64,000 bases of DNA from Anniella stebbinsi (GCA_029215795.1 JARDYH010000001.1:200515654-200579653), one strand, 5' to 3'; counted from the stretch's first letter, positions 1 through 10,702 are shown. A program made the numbers and translations. The notes: generated by a model from the letters alone, not told the origin.

Positions 1-244
1 CCTTAGTTATGGTGGCCTATGAAGGGAGGCTCTAGCGGTTTTAGAGGTCAAGGGAGGGGAGAAGATACCTTTGTCTGGATTGGTCATGTGGGTCAGCAAA
101 GGTGATGAGCAGACAGGTAGGAGTGCTGAAAGGAATATGGTTGGGCAGGATATTGAAATTATTGTCTTGAGTCCTGTGCTTTCACATGCTTCGCACGCTC
201 ATTAAGACGGTTGTGAAAATATTCAACCACACAGGTCAGCTATA
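1..244. other. Unassigned flank
   Basis: No coding frame, RNA gene or repeat structure that I recognise is visible here. It is AT-balanced, non-repetitive sequence leading into a fold-back-type repeat fragment. Confidence 0.4.
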
Positions 245-340
245 GCTCTCCAGATCTTTTTGGCCTATGACTCCCGTCATCTCTAGCCAGCATAGCCGGT
301 GGTGAGGGATGATGGGAGTTGTAGTCCAAAACATATTGAA
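245..340. repeat. Partial ACTACAACTCCC-type palindromic repeat
   Basis: Two facing arms are visible: a CTCCCGTCATC-type arm near 270 and a GATGATGGGAGTTGTAGTCC arm at 308-327. This is one of four copies in the window of a short fold-back repeat built around GGGAGTTGTAGT and its complement. It abuts an L2 fragment directly. The family is dispersed in sauropsid genomes as far as I know; the assignment rests on the motif only. Confidence 0.55.
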
Positions 341-776
341 AGCCTCTGAGATCTTAAGGGGATCCCTTTCTCTTGGTCCCGCCACCATCACAGGCACGCC
401 TGGTGGGAATGTGGCAGAGGGCCTTCTCGGTGGCTGCCCGGGGCTCTGGAACTCCCTTCCCAGGGAAGCTAGACTGACTCCCTCCTTGCTGTGCTTCTGG
501 AGGCAAGCAAAAACATTTTTGTTCCAGCAGGCCTTTGGGGAGTAGTCTGGACTTCTGCTTATCGTTGTTCATGTATTGGTTTTTTAAAAATTATTATTTG
601 CGTTTTAAATGTTTTTAAATGTTTTAATATTGCAGCATATTTAATTATATTTAAAACTTTTTATATCTCTATATGTTTTAACTGTACATGTTTAATTTGT
701 AAAGCTGCCTTGAGTCCCAGTATTGCGGAAAAGGTGGGATTAATAATAATAATAATAATAATAACAACAATAACAG
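341..776 (+). mobile_element. L2-clade LINE, 3' terminal fragment
   Basis: A reading frame ends with the residues WNSLPREARLTPSLLCFW and KTFLFQQAF. This is the conserved C-terminal tail that L2-clade ORF2 proteins carry after the reverse transcriptase, and the same tail recurs in the better preserved L2 copies at 13.6, 19.8 and 57.9 kb. A 3' untranslated region follows, containing CTTGAGTCCCAG, and the copy ends in an AAT microsatellite at about 740-776, the tail used by this subfamily (compare 58.2 kb). Everything upstream is missing, as expected from 5' truncation during reverse transcription. Confidence 0.8.
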
Positions 777-1253
777 GTTTAGGAAGGCTGAGGAACTATG
801 TGGCCCTTGCAGCATGCTTGAAGTGCAGCCATTTTGGTCTTGTGAACACCCCTTTCCTCTCAGGCTCTCTGATACCTCCAGGTTGTTTTAAAGATACAGG
901 AGAGGTTAAGAAATAATCACACCTTGAAATGAAATCATGATTACCATTAGTTCAGTATTTATAATCCCATGTTTCATATAGGTTGTCTTGCAAAAAGGCA
1001 GATTACAAATCTGGTGGGAGGGAGGATTCCTTTTCAAAAACCCTGAAACAGGGAAGTTCAATGATCAAAATCTGCCAGTTTAAGACCAGAGGTAAGGCTA
1101 TTGCATGCTGATGCCTTTACTGACGTGCCCAAAAATCAGTGCTGTCACAAACTGCTTGCTTGCAACTTACCCTCCATGCGCCACTGTTTTTATGGTCTTC
1201 CAAGCCCCAATCCAGACAGGGAGGATGAAGTGCATATAGAACCAGCAAATATG
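777..1253. other. Unassigned non-coding stretch
   Basis: No reading frame with recognisable content, tRNA or inverted repeat was seen. It lies between an L2 tail and a fold-back element. Confidence 0.35.
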
Positions 1254-1261
1254 CCCCACGT

Positions 1262-1581
1262 TAGGCTGACCAGATAAAATCCAGGTCAGGGCTCATGTAA
1301 CTTTAACAGTTGTAGAGAAAAGGGAATTTCAGCCAGTGTCATTTGTATGCAATTAGTTCCTGGTGAAATTCCCTCTTCTTTACAACAATTAAAGGTGCAG
1401 GCACTATACTCGAGTGACCATATACAAAAGAAGGCAGGGTCTCTGCAGCTTTAACTGTTGTGATGAAGAGGGAATTTCACCAGGAACTAATTGCATACAA
1501 ATGACACTGGCTGAAATTCCCTTTTCTCTACAACCGTTAAAGTTACGTGAGCCCTGACCTGGATTTTATCTGGTCAGCCTA
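1262..1581. mobile_element. hAT-like non-autonomous fold-back element, copy 1
   Basis: The 320-bp element is an almost complete palindrome: its left half, starting TAGGCTGACCAGAT, is repeated in reverse complement by the right half, ending ATCTGGTCAGCCTA. It is flanked by CCCCACGT at 1254-1261 and CCCCGCGT at 1582-1589, an 8-bp duplication with one mismatch. An 8-bp duplication and TAGG-type termini fit hAT transposons. There is no transposase frame, so it would depend on an enzyme supplied elsewhere. A second copy lies at 45.7 kb. Confidence 0.7.
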
Positions 1582-1632
1582 CCCCGCGTTATGCAGGTCT
1601 GTATTGTTTGATGAAACCTCACTGTATTGCTA

Positions 1633-1760
1633 GAGCAATCCTAAGAACATGAGAAGTGCCATGCTGAATCAGACCAAAGGTCCATCTAGTCCAGCACTCT
1701 GTTCTCACAGTGGCCAACCAGCCGTCGACCAGGGACCAACTAAGTTGTACATGGTGCAAC
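1633..1760 (-). repeat. Dispersed SINE-like repeat fragment
   Basis: The segment contains AATCAGACCAAAGGTCCATC and AGTCCAGCACTCTGTTCTCA, which are hallmarks of a repeat common in sauropsid genomes. The opposite orientation of the same sequence occurs at 59.16-59.35 kb, where more of the element is present. Its class is not certain from this sequence. Confidence 0.5.
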
Positions 1761-2357
1761 AGCACCCTCCCACCCATGTTCCCCAGCAACTGATGCACAC
1801 AGGCTTACTGCTTCAGATACTGTGGGTTGACCAATGCTGCCCTGTTCTCCTTCTCTTTTGGAAGAGGCAAATCAATCATAGAGGGCTCATTTTCCAGTTG
1901 AGATGTGGCCTGCACCCTAGCATTTCCTCACCCCAGGATTATAGCACTAATGTTAAGACATAATTCTTTGAAGCAGGGATGCAAGTGTATCACATCTCTC
2001 ACTTTGAAAAATACTCAATGTGAGCATGTATTTATTTATTAAGCTATTGTTCAGTTCTCTGTGACCAGCACCACGTCTAACAACAGCAAGAATGAAAGGT
2101 TTTTTTTAAAGTAAATAACTATTTTTTCAAATGAACAACAAAAACAGATCAAACAAGTGGAAATCATGGTTCCCTACCGTTGCTTCTCCGCCCCCACTCC
2201 TGTCCCAGAATACTTCCTCTTTCTTCCCAGAGAAGAAAGAAGAAGTAAACTAAGACCACGTGGCTCATTCAGATGTTGTTTTTTTCTCATGCAGCTTTTC
2301 CTGCGCATTGCAGGAAATGGCGGCACAAAATGGGTCTATTTTGTCACGGGAAGCAGG
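1761..2357. other. Unassigned non-coding stretch
   Basis: Open frames here are short and show no domain or codon pattern I recognise. No structural RNA is evident. Confidence 0.35.
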
Positions 2358-2809
2358 TGTCAAAAATAAAAATCCACTTTGGTTGTAAGGCAACTCTGTT
2401 TTATTGAGCATACTACAGCTGTATGGAGAGAGTCCTGCAGACAAAGAACTTCTCTGGCAGTTTGAAAGCAGGTATATTTATACATAGTAGCACCTTAACC
2501 AATTAGCAGTTAGCAAAATTATAAAGGAAAACAAAGATAGATCAAAGAAAATGTCTTCATTATACCTTATCAACAGATGGCCTGTTACTTTTCTGGCCAT
2601 GTCAGATTGACCTGGATGGTCAGTCCTCCTTATCAAGCTGCCTTATTTCTCTTCTACTATATCAAGAGGTCTTGACAGTTAGGAATTCCAATTAAGCATT
2701 GCTGATATAGCAGTTTTAGCAATACAGCACATTCAGGCACATCCGTCATTCCAATCCCATCATGCAGTTCACTTGCAAGAACCAAACTACATACAGAGGC
2801 CTACATACA
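2358..2809 (-). mobile_element. Probable solo LTR, minus strand
   Basis: Read on the minus strand the segment has the layout of a retroviral-type LTR: a TATA-like box (TATAAATATA, plus-strand complement near 2468-2480), a polyadenylation signal AATAAA at about 2396-2402 some 70 bp further on, and a terminus ending TTTTTGACA at 2358. The opposite terminus is best placed at TGTATGTAGG (about 2809). AAGCAGG precedes 2358 and GAGCAGG follows 2809, which may be a degraded target duplication. No internal retroviral sequence follows, hence a solo LTR is proposed. Confidence 0.45.
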
Positions 2810-3044
2810 GAGCAGGTATATCAAGGCTTGCTTTCTCAAAGGCAAGAAGGAGCAGGAGGTGCGCGGGAGGTGGACGGAAAAAAACATGAGTGGGCAGTAG
2901 CGAACGTGTGACAAAATGCTAGTCTAATGAGCCGTCAAATGAAAGACACCAACGGGTTACTTTAAAACATAACGATTAGTCAATCAATGAAAAACAACTG
3001 TCTAAATAGAAACAGTGTTGTGTGATGGCCGAAGGACATCAATG
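2810..3044. other. Unassigned
   Basis: No recognisable feature was found between the LTR-like segment and an L2 fragment. Confidence 0.35.
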
Positions 3045-3345
3045 AGGTGCCCAAGGTAGCCTCTCTAGGAAGGGAGTTTTACAGCTTGGGCACAGCCACT
3101 GTGAAGGCGGTATCTCATGTCCCTGGCAAACATGCCTCAGATTGGGGCAGGACAGAAAGAAGGGCCTCCTCAACACTCAGGCAGGCGCCTGGGACAAGAG
3201 AAGTGGTGCTTGAGTTCCCAGGCCTTACTGGGTCATAAGCAGCACTTGGAATTGTGCCCAAGTGTGGGCCAGGAGCCAGTGCAGTTTTTGCAACTTGGGA
3301 GATGGCGTGCTCCTTATTGTTGCCCCATTCAGCAGTCTGGCTGCA
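3045..3345 (-). mobile_element. L2-clade LINE fragment, minus strand
   Basis: The plus strand reads like the complement of an L2 ORF2 C-terminus: a GGGAGTTTTACAGCTTGGGC block, then GAAAGAAGGGCCTCCTC, then TTGGAATTGTGCCCAAGTG. The same blocks occur in the same order in the better preserved minus-strand L2 copy at 54.06-54.33 kb. Frame is lost through point changes and small gaps, so this is an old, decayed copy. Confidence 0.6.
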
Positions 3346-4466
3346 GCCATGGGCATCCACCCATGGGCAGCCCCCCCCCCCCCCCCCGATTCCAGTCATC
3401 ACATCATTCATCTGCTGTGCTGTGCTGTGCCTGCCCTGCCTATCTCTCCTTTCCGTTTCGTTTCCAGCAAGGCTCAGGACAGAACAGAAGGCCAGTGAAA
3501 TTAAACATGGGAGTGTAGGGATGCTCTCCAATTTAACCAGGCAGCGCCTCCTCTTCCTTAGGCAAAGAGGGAGCAGCAGGCAGCAGCAGCAGCACGACCA
3601 GGCTCCTCCGTGAGAGTTGCAAAGCCCCATCTATGTCTACCCTCCTGTCCCGGGCAACATGGGCAGGTGAGGCCCAGCTAGCCAGCGGAGGTCAATAAAT
3701 GAAACCTGGGGGTGGGATTCCACTGAGCTCCGTTGAGAGCGCCTGCAAGGCAAGCGGTAGAACGTGGACCTGCAAGGGATGGTGGGCAGAGAGACGCCTC
3801 TGTGGAGACTCCCAATGGTGGAATGCACACCCCATGGGGGTAGGATTGGGGTGACATCACAGCCTTTTCCAGTACCGTGTGACGCCTGCCTCCAAGGGCC
3901 CTGGAATGTGTTTGGTGGGAAGTGGGAGAGGCATGGAAAGGAGGGAGGAGGGAGCAACATGTCAGTTGGAACGGGGGAGGGGCGAAGAAGAGGCAGAAAG
4001 AGGGAGGAGGAGGAGGAGACGGTCTGCAGTTCAACAGGGAATGCACCTCCACACAGGGTCAGGCAACCAGGGACTAGAGAACTGGGATGAGCAGCAATAA
4101 CGCTCTTCTTCACAGGGAACTCAGAGTTGAACACCTTTGGTTCATAGTTCTGTTAATTATTTTTTTACTGTTACTATTTACCAAACATTCTTAAGGTAAG
4201 TAAACAATGTTAAATACCGATCTGTTTGTCTCTGCGGTGACTGCAACCTGCCCCCTCCTCATCCTAGTTAAAAGGAACAACAACCAGGAACATTACACCA
4301 GGCCAAGCCTTTCTTTTATTTGCCCATACAGTTTAGTGTGTTTCTGTCAGTTAGTTTGCGCTATTGCAATTTCTGCCTTTAAAGTGGTTATTGTGAAGGT
4401 TTTATTTATTTATTTCTTTTGAAATATCTTGGTGTATATCTAGACTTTTTAAATCTAGGTTTACTT
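3346..4466. other. Non-coding stretch with C-homopolymer and GA-rich tract
   Basis: Holds an uninterrupted run of about 18 C at 3370-3388 and a purine-rich stretch at 3930-4020. Several open frames cross the region on both strands but are low-complexity and resemble no family I know. Nothing else is supported. Confidence 0.4.
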
Positions 4467-5220
4467 AAGTCCATTGTTCCCTTCCTAAGTATTTGTCAGT
4501 ATGAAAGAAAGCCAACAATATTTAACATTTCATATTTAATTAAACAACAACAATAATAATTAATGCATCAATATAAAACCTTACAAATGAAATCGCACGC
4601 AGACTATGAGGACCTGGCAAGCCCCATTTAACATCTTCTTCTCACTCCGTTATAGGTTGTGAAAGCTGCGGAAAGGAAGAGAAATGAAGGAAGGAAGACA
4701 GACAGACAGACAGACAGAAAGTGAGAGAAAGAGAAGGAAAAGGAAGACATGCAAAGGAGTTTAAGATCTCTACATAGTCAAGATCTTCCAGCAGGACATC
4801 CCATCCGTGGAAGAAAGGAGAAGGGAGTCTTAATGACACCACCACATTGGACATAAGTTCATTGTTCCCTCCCTAAACATTTGTAAGTATGAAAGCAATC
4901 CAACAATATTTAACAACAATAATAATAACAATAATAATAACAATAACAATATATAGCCTCACAAATGAAATGGCACATAGACTATAAGGACCTGGCAAGC
5001 TCCATCTAACTTCTTCTCTTCACTGTGTTATAGGTTGTGAGAGCTGCAGAGCTGCAGAAAGAAAAGAAGAAAGGGAGAGAGAGAGAGAGAGAGAGAGAAG
5101 GCAAGAAATACATGCCAAGATGTTTCAGATCTCTTCATCGTCAAGATCTTCCAGCAGAACATCCCATCTGTGATAGAAAAGAGAAGGGAGTCTTAATGAC
5201 ACCGCCACATTGGACATAAG
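4467..5220. repeat. Two-copy tandem repeat, unit about 370-385 bp
   Basis: The segments 4467-4853 and 4854-5220 align along their length: each contains TTCATTGTTCCC or a close variant, a CAACAATATTTAAC block, GGACCTGGCAAGC, GTTATAGGTTGTG, TCAAGATCTTCCAGCA, and ends AAGGGAGTCTTAATGACACC then CACATTGGACATAAG. Each copy has expanded its own microsatellites: (GACA)n at 4697-4722 in the first, (GA)n at 5069-5099 and AAT-type runs in the second. Each unit has a pyrimidine-rich TTATAG just before GTTGTGA, which could be a splice acceptor, but no conserved frame follows it. Confidence 0.7.
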
Positions 5221-5329
5221 AAATGGTTGTGATGAGAGGTTACTGGAGCAGTAGTAACGTTTGTGTTCATTTTTATCCCACCCTTCATACAAAAAATGGA
5301 GAGGTGTACATGATTCTCTTCCTACTCGT

Positions 5330-5432
5330 TTGTCTTCCCAACAACCCTGTGAGGTAGGTTAGGCTAAGAGGTAAGAAATGGTTCAAGACAACCCACTGCA
5401 CTTTGTGGTGAATGGGGATTTGAACCTAATTC
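5330..5432 (-). repeat. MIR-like SINE fragment, minus strand
   Basis: The plus strand carries CAACAACCCTGTGAGGTAGG, then a decayed equivalent of the CAAGGTCACCC block, then GGGGATTTGAACC. This order is the complement of the core of MIR, an ancient tRNA-derived amniote SINE. The match is by recognised motifs only. Confidence 0.6.
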
Positions 5433-5449
5433 AGCAGCTCTGAATGGAC

Positions 5450-6298
5450 CTAATGCAGAATTATGGGAGGGGAGCATCTGTGCTGAAGTGTGTGTTTCTT
5501 TCTTCCCCTCTTCATCCGCATCTGGGATGTCAATGCTATATATAGAAGATGAGACTTCTCCGTAGCTAATGTCAATGCTGGACAAAGGGGATGAAATCCA
5601 CTTGAATGGAAGATCTTCACTCTGTTGGGGGATGACACAGAGAGACCATGTAGACATAGCAAGCTGCCAGCTCCCATGATGATGATCCCCCCCATGCCTA
5701 TCAATCCCCCCAAAGTCCTGTGCATCTCCTCACATGCAATGGCACATCCCAGAGGAGGGTTCTCTTTGAGCTCTTCTTCCACCGCGACAGGATTTTTCCC
5801 TATACAGGAAAAAAAATCCTCTTGGCAAGCTGTGCTGGTGCATCCCGTCCTACCTTGTCAGGCATGATGCATATTTTGCTGTTCTTCCATTAGGCCCTAG
5901 AACACTGGCACCTGCAACCACCAGTAAGATAAGCCAGAGCAGACCCTACTTGGTTGCTGCTTCCTTCCCCTTCTGGGTTCTGTTCTTGCAAAAGAAAAGG
6001 TCCAGAACCATGACAACCTGTGCTTCTTTTTTTCTTACCACCTTCATCTACACTGGAGATGTCTCTACACTATGTATTGAGGATGAGACCTCCTTTCAGC
6101 TGATGTCCAGGCTGGATGAAGAAGGGACGAGCTCTACTTGATCAGAGGACCTGGAACCAGCACTGGCTAGATGGCCCCCAACGCTCCCATGATGATGATC
6201 TCCCCCATTCCAAAAGTATCGCCCCGTCCAAAGGACCTGGGCATCTCCTCACCTATGATGGCACATTGCACAGCGAATTTATCTTTGGACCCTTCTTC
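5450..6298 (-). pseudogene. Diverged first copies of the tandem exon-like cassette
   Basis: Two diverged relatives of the 1,193-bp units lie here. On the minus strand, the copy at 5870-5500 encodes VAVEEELKENPPL and a hydrophobic stretch GLIGMGGIIIMGAGSLLCL that could span a membrane. A second block containing EVSSSIYSIDI follows, and then GGGGAAG. The copy at 6145-6030 matches the second block but has in-frame stops. Reading blocks are preceded by pyrimidine-rich AG and followed by GTAAG-like sites, as in exons. Frames differ by small indels between copies, so these are treated as decayed exons. I do not recognise the protein. Confidence 0.4.
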
Positions 6299-7677
6299 CA
6301 CTGTGACTGCTTTTTCCCTCGGCAGAAGGAAAACCATCTCTTCTTGGGAAGCAGTGCTGGTGCCTGCCATCCCTCCTCCTCAGTCATGGGTCGTATTTTG
6401 CTTCCCTTGCAGCTTGGCCCAAAGCACCAGCACCTGCGACCAGCCTTGGATGCCTCCTGAGCAGCTCCCGCTTTTTGGCTGCTTCCATTATTTTTCTTTT
6501 GGAGATAATAACATGTGGGACACAGCCCACCCACCTAGAAATATACTTTGCCCCTGCTATGTCACCCCTGATTTTTTCTCCTGTTGCCACCACTGCTTCC
6601 CAGAAGGTTTTTTTTTCCCTGCGACCAGCCTTGGATGCTTCCTGAGCAGCTCCAGCTTTTTGGCTGCTTCCTTCTCCCAGATTTACCCTGGTTCTCTTGT
6701 TGCAACAAATGGCTTTCTTTAATTTGACAGCCCCGAACAGAGTGAGGAGAATATAAGAAATGGGGCTTGCTGGCTCCTCCTGACCTGTGTTCCCAGACTG
6801 AGTTTAGGCCATTTCATTTGCAAGGCTCTCTATGGATTCATATGTTCTCATTTGTTTCCTGCTACATGTCATTGATCTCCCTCGGTTCCCAGCTTTCCTG
6901 GATTTGCTGCACGTGTGCACGGGGCCAGGAAAAGACTGATCAGATGCATAAATTTGCATAAGAAATTTTGACCAATGAATACAGCCTCACTTGGGTGATC
7001 TGGCTCATATACACTACAACAGGGGTAGGCTGAATATATAGTTTATTGACTAGGAATTCTGGGTAATCTGCTGTAGATCACCAAGTACATCTTACAGGAA
7101 CAAAATGAAGAAGGCTTTGGATAATCGGGTGGATTGCGGCGCATTGGTGCCCGCGGCCTCCACATGGCCTACCACTGGAATAGGCTCTTGCCGTGGGGAT
7201 GGATTTTGTTGGATTTTATGTGGCATTCAGTGGTACGTTTAGTACCACTCTCTTAATATCAAAACTTAAAGCAACTGCACCTCATTGTGAAAAGCTATAG
7301 TTCAACAGCTCTAACAGTTCGTCTGTGCAGAAGTGTTTCTTACCCTTTTCATCCACACTGGATACGTCTGCGCTATAAATGGAGGAGGAGACCTCCTCAC
7401 AGCTGATGTTCAGACTACATGAAGAGGGGATGAGATCCACTTGATTGGAGGATCTTGACTCTGTCTTGGGAAGAGACACAGGGACCATATTGGCATAATT
7501 AGCAGGACTCACCGAGGGAGGGCCCCAGTTCCCTTAGAACCTTGGAGCCAGCACTCGCTAGTTTGCTCCAGACAGCTGTCAGCCCCGGTGGTGACGATCC
7601 CCCTCACCGATCACTATCCCCCCCACCCCATGACCTGACATTTCCCAGAGGGTTTTTTTCCTTGGGTCCTTCTTCAA
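6299..7677 (-). repeat. Tandem unit U0 (longer and diverged)
   Basis: First full member of the array. It is longer than the later units because it holds an extra segment of about 180 bp in which the GACCAGCCTTGGATGC block occurs twice (near 6438 and 6622). On the minus strand it encodes ELLRRHPRLVAGAGALG, then EEMVFLLPREKAVTVEEG with a following GEIIIMGALGAI, and at 7512-7282 a 76-codon open frame starting [10 protein letters not shown] that recurs unchanged in U1-U5. The 76-codon frame contains a 117-nt block flanked by AG and GTAAGA. Product unknown. Confidence 0.6.
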
Positions 7678-8870
7678 CCACAACTGCTTTTCTCCCTCTA
7701 CCGAGGGAAAACCATCTCTTCTTGGGAAGCAGTGCTGGTGCCACCTGTCCCTCCTCCTCAGTCATGGGCCATATTTTGCTTCCCTTGCAGCATGCACAAA
7801 GCGCCAGCACCTGTGACCAGCCTTGGATGCCTCCTGAGCAGCTCCAGCTTTTTGGCTGCTTCCTTCTCCCAGATTCACCCTGGTTCTCTTGTTGCAACAA
7901 ATGGCTTTCTTTAATTTGACAGCCCCGAACAGAGTGAGGAGAATATAAGAAATGGGGCTTGCTGGCTCCTCCTGACCTGTGTTCCCAGACTGAGTTTAGG
8001 CCATTTCATTTGCAAGGCTCTCTATGGATTCATATGTTCTCATTTTTTTTCCTGCTACATGTCATTGATCTCCCCCGTTTCCCAGCTTTCCTGGATTTGC
8101 TGCACATGTGCACGGGGCCAGGAAAATACTGATCAGATGCATAAATTTGCATAAGAAATTTTGACCAATGAATACAGCCTCACTTGGGTGATCTGGCTCA
8201 TATACACTACAACAGGGATAGGCTGAATATATAGTTTATTGACTAGGAATTCTGGGTAATCTGCTGTAGATCACCAAGTACATCTTACAGGAACAAAATG
8301 AAGAAGGCTTTGGATAATCGGGTGGATTGCGGCGCATTGGTGCCCGCGGCCTCCACATGGCCTACCACTGGAATAGGCTCTTGCCGTGGGGATGGATTTT
8401 GTTGGATTTTATGTGGCATTCAGTGGTACGTTTAGTACCACTCTCTTAATATCAAAACTTAAAGCAACTGCACCTCATTGTGAAAAGCTATAGTTCAACA
8501 GCTCTAACAGTTCGTCTGTGCAGAAGTGTTTCTTACCCTTTTCATCCACACTGGATACGTCTGCGCTATAAATGGAGGAGGAGACCTCCTCACAGCTGAT
8601 GTTCAGACTACATGAAGAGGGGATGAGATCCACTTGATTGGAGGATCTTGACTCTGTCTTGGGAAGAGACACAGGGACCATATTGGCATAATTAGCAGGA
8701 CTCACCGAGGGAGGGCCCCAGTTCCCTTAGAACCTTGGAGCCAGCACTCGCTAGTTTGCTCCAGACAGCTGTCAGCCCCGGTGGTGACGATCCCCCTCAC
8801 CGATCACTATCCCCCCCACCCCATGACCTGACATTTCCCAGAGGGTTTTTTTCCTTGGGTCCTTCTTCAA
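7678..8870 (-). repeat. Tandem unit U1, 1,193 bp
   Basis: Starts at CCACAACTGC, the point where the LINE is joined in U3 and U5. It is nearly identical to U2 and carries the T-run variant (ATTTTTTTTCC near 8041) rather than ATTTGTTTCC. The 76-codon minus-strand frame is at 8705-8475. On the minus strand the block order is: KSWSCSGGIQGWSQV frame, [16 protein letters not shown] frame preceded by TTTTCCCTCGGTAG, then the 117-nt exon-like block. Confidence 0.8.
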
Positions 8871-10050
8871 CCACAACTGCTTTTCTCCCTCTACCGAGGG
8901 AAAACCATCTCTTCTTGGGAAGCAGTGCTGGTGCCACCTGTCCCTCCTCCTCAGTCATGGGCCATATTTTGCTTCCCTTGCAGCATGCACAAAGCGCCAG
9001 CACCTGTGACCAGCCTTGGATGCCTCCTGAGCAGCTCCAGCTTTTTGGCTGCTTCCTTCTCCCAGATTCACCCTGGTTCTCTTGTTGCAACAAATGGCTT
9101 TCTTTAATTTGACAGCCCCGAACAGAGTGAGGAGAATATAAGAAATGGGGCTTGCTGGCTCCTCCTGACCTGTGTTCCCAGACTGAGTTTAGGCCATTTC
9201 ATTTGCAAGGCTCTCTATGGATTCATATGTTCTCATTTTTTTTCCTGCTACATGTCATTGATCTCCCCCGTTTCCCAGCTTTCCTGGATTTGCTGCACAT
9301 GTGCACGGGGCCAGGAAAATACTGATCAGATGCATAAATTTGCATAAGAAATTTTGACCAATGAATACAGCCTCACTTGGGTGATCTGGCTCATATACAC
9401 TACAACAGGGATAGGCTGAATATATAGTTTATTGACTAGGAATTCTGGGTAATCTGCTGTAGATCACCAAGTACATCTTACAGGAACAAAATGAAGAAGG
9501 CTTTGGATAATCGGGTGGATTGCGGCGCATTGGTGCCCGCGGCCTCCACATGGCCTACCACTGGAATAGGCTCTTGCCGTGGGGATGGGTTTTGTTGGAT
9601 TTTATGTGGCATTCAGTGGTACGTTTAGTACCACTCTCTTAATATCAAAACTTAAAACAACTGCACCTCATTGTGAAAAGCTATAGTTCAACAGCTCTAA
9701 CAGTTCGTCTGTGCAGAAGTGTTTCTTACCCTTTTCATCCACACTGGATACGTCTGCGCTATAAATGGAGGAGGAGACCTCCTCACAGCTGATGTTCAGA
9801 CTACATGAAGAGGGGATGAGATCCACTTGATTGGAGGATCTTGACTCTGTCTTGGGAAGAGACACAGGGACCATATTGGCATAATTAGCAGGACTCACCG
9901 AGGGAGGGCCCCAGTTCCCTTAGAACCTTGGAGCCAGCACTCGCTAGTTTGCTCCAGACAGCTGTCAGCCCCGGTGGTGAAGATCCCCCTCACCGATCAC
10001 TATCCCCCCCAGCCCATGACCTGACATTTCCCAGAGGGTTTTTTTCCTTG
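8871..10050 (-). repeat. Tandem unit U2, interrupted by LINE copy 1
   Basis: Matches U1 until TTTTTTTCCTTG at 10050, where the L2 element begins. The next 13 bp found in uninterrupted units (GGTCCTTCTTCAA) are absent on both sides of the LINE. The 76-codon minus-strand frame is at 9898-9668. Shares with U4 the private variants GGTGAAGATCCCC and GATGGGTTTTG. Confidence 0.8.
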
Positions 10051-10098
10051 AGCGAGAGAGCGAGGAAGGGAAAAGGGAGGGGGTGCCATTGGGGACGG

Positions 10099-10506
10099 AT
10101 GGACGGCGGCAGCAGCAGCAGCAGCGCCGCTGGAGAAGGCTGGGTCTCTCCAGGGGGGGCCTTGCTCCGGGTGCGCGCCGCTTGCCTCCGGGGAGGCTGG
10201 CCAGGCTGCCGCGCTGGGCAGGTGCAGCCCGTACAGAGTCAGCTAACTAGAGCAAAAGAAGAATTGAAAGCGGAGAAAAGAGAATTGGTCCGAACAAGTG
10301 AAAGAAGAGCCCAAGAGCTGGAGCACTTAAATGAGGATGTTAAACGTCTGAATGAGAAACTAACAGCAGCAAACACTGCAAAGGTAGAGTTGCAGTTACA
10401 GTTGGATGAACTTCAGACATCGGCCTCTTCTGTAAAGGTACTATTTAAGGGAAGCGTGCCAGAGGCAGCGCCTCGGCAGCACACCTCAGCGACGCGCTGC
10501 ACTTAG
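10099..10506 (+). CDS. LINE 5' open frame with TPR-derived coiled coil
   Basis: The 135-residue frame starts [14 protein letters not shown], runs through an Arg/Gly-rich stretch, and from residue 45 to 113 (10231-10437) reads as a strongly charged coiled coil, for example [17 protein letters not shown] and [10 protein letters not shown]. From memory of human TPR (nuclear-pore basket protein), these 69 residues align without gaps to the segment starting QSQFTRTKEEL near residue 110, with about 49 identities. The match stops exactly at AAG followed by GTACTA, the look of an exon end running into its intron; the rest ([14 protein letters not shown] and on) is unrelated. Known: TPR is a coiled-coil protein, and LINE ORF1 proteins often use coiled coils to oligomerise. 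Inferred: host exons were joined to the LINE RNA. Whether it is translated is unknown; it may simply be passenger sequence. Confidence 0.6.
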   Translation: MDGGSSSSSAAGEGWVSPGGALLRVRAACLRGGWPGCRAGQVQPVQSQLTRAKEELKAEKRELVRTSERRAQELEHLNEDVKRLNEKLTAANTAKVELQLQLDELQTSASSVKVLFKGSVPEAAPRQHTSATRCT

Positions 10507-10702
10507 CATCGCACTTAGCGTCGCACAGAGGAGTCATCCTACTGCCTGTGCCTGTTGAAACCAGCAACCAGCAGCAAGTTGAAGTTTTAAACTATTGTTT
10601 AATTTGTATATTTTGTATATTTGTATATTTTGAATATGTGCCTGGGTAGCTCAAGGGGGCAAGGGGGTGCCCGCATAACTGTGGTCACAGGTAGGGGGAG
10701 GT

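Noticed and set aside
3115..3630. A 171-codon minus-strand frame as a gene
   Set aside because: It crosses an L2 fragment and a C18 homopolymer and has several overlapping frames of similar length on the other strand.
7282..7512. The 76-codon frame repeated six times as a genuine small protein gene
   Set aside because: Its conservation between units only reflects the young duplications; in the diverged copies the frame is shifted or stopped. It is described as an exon-like block instead.
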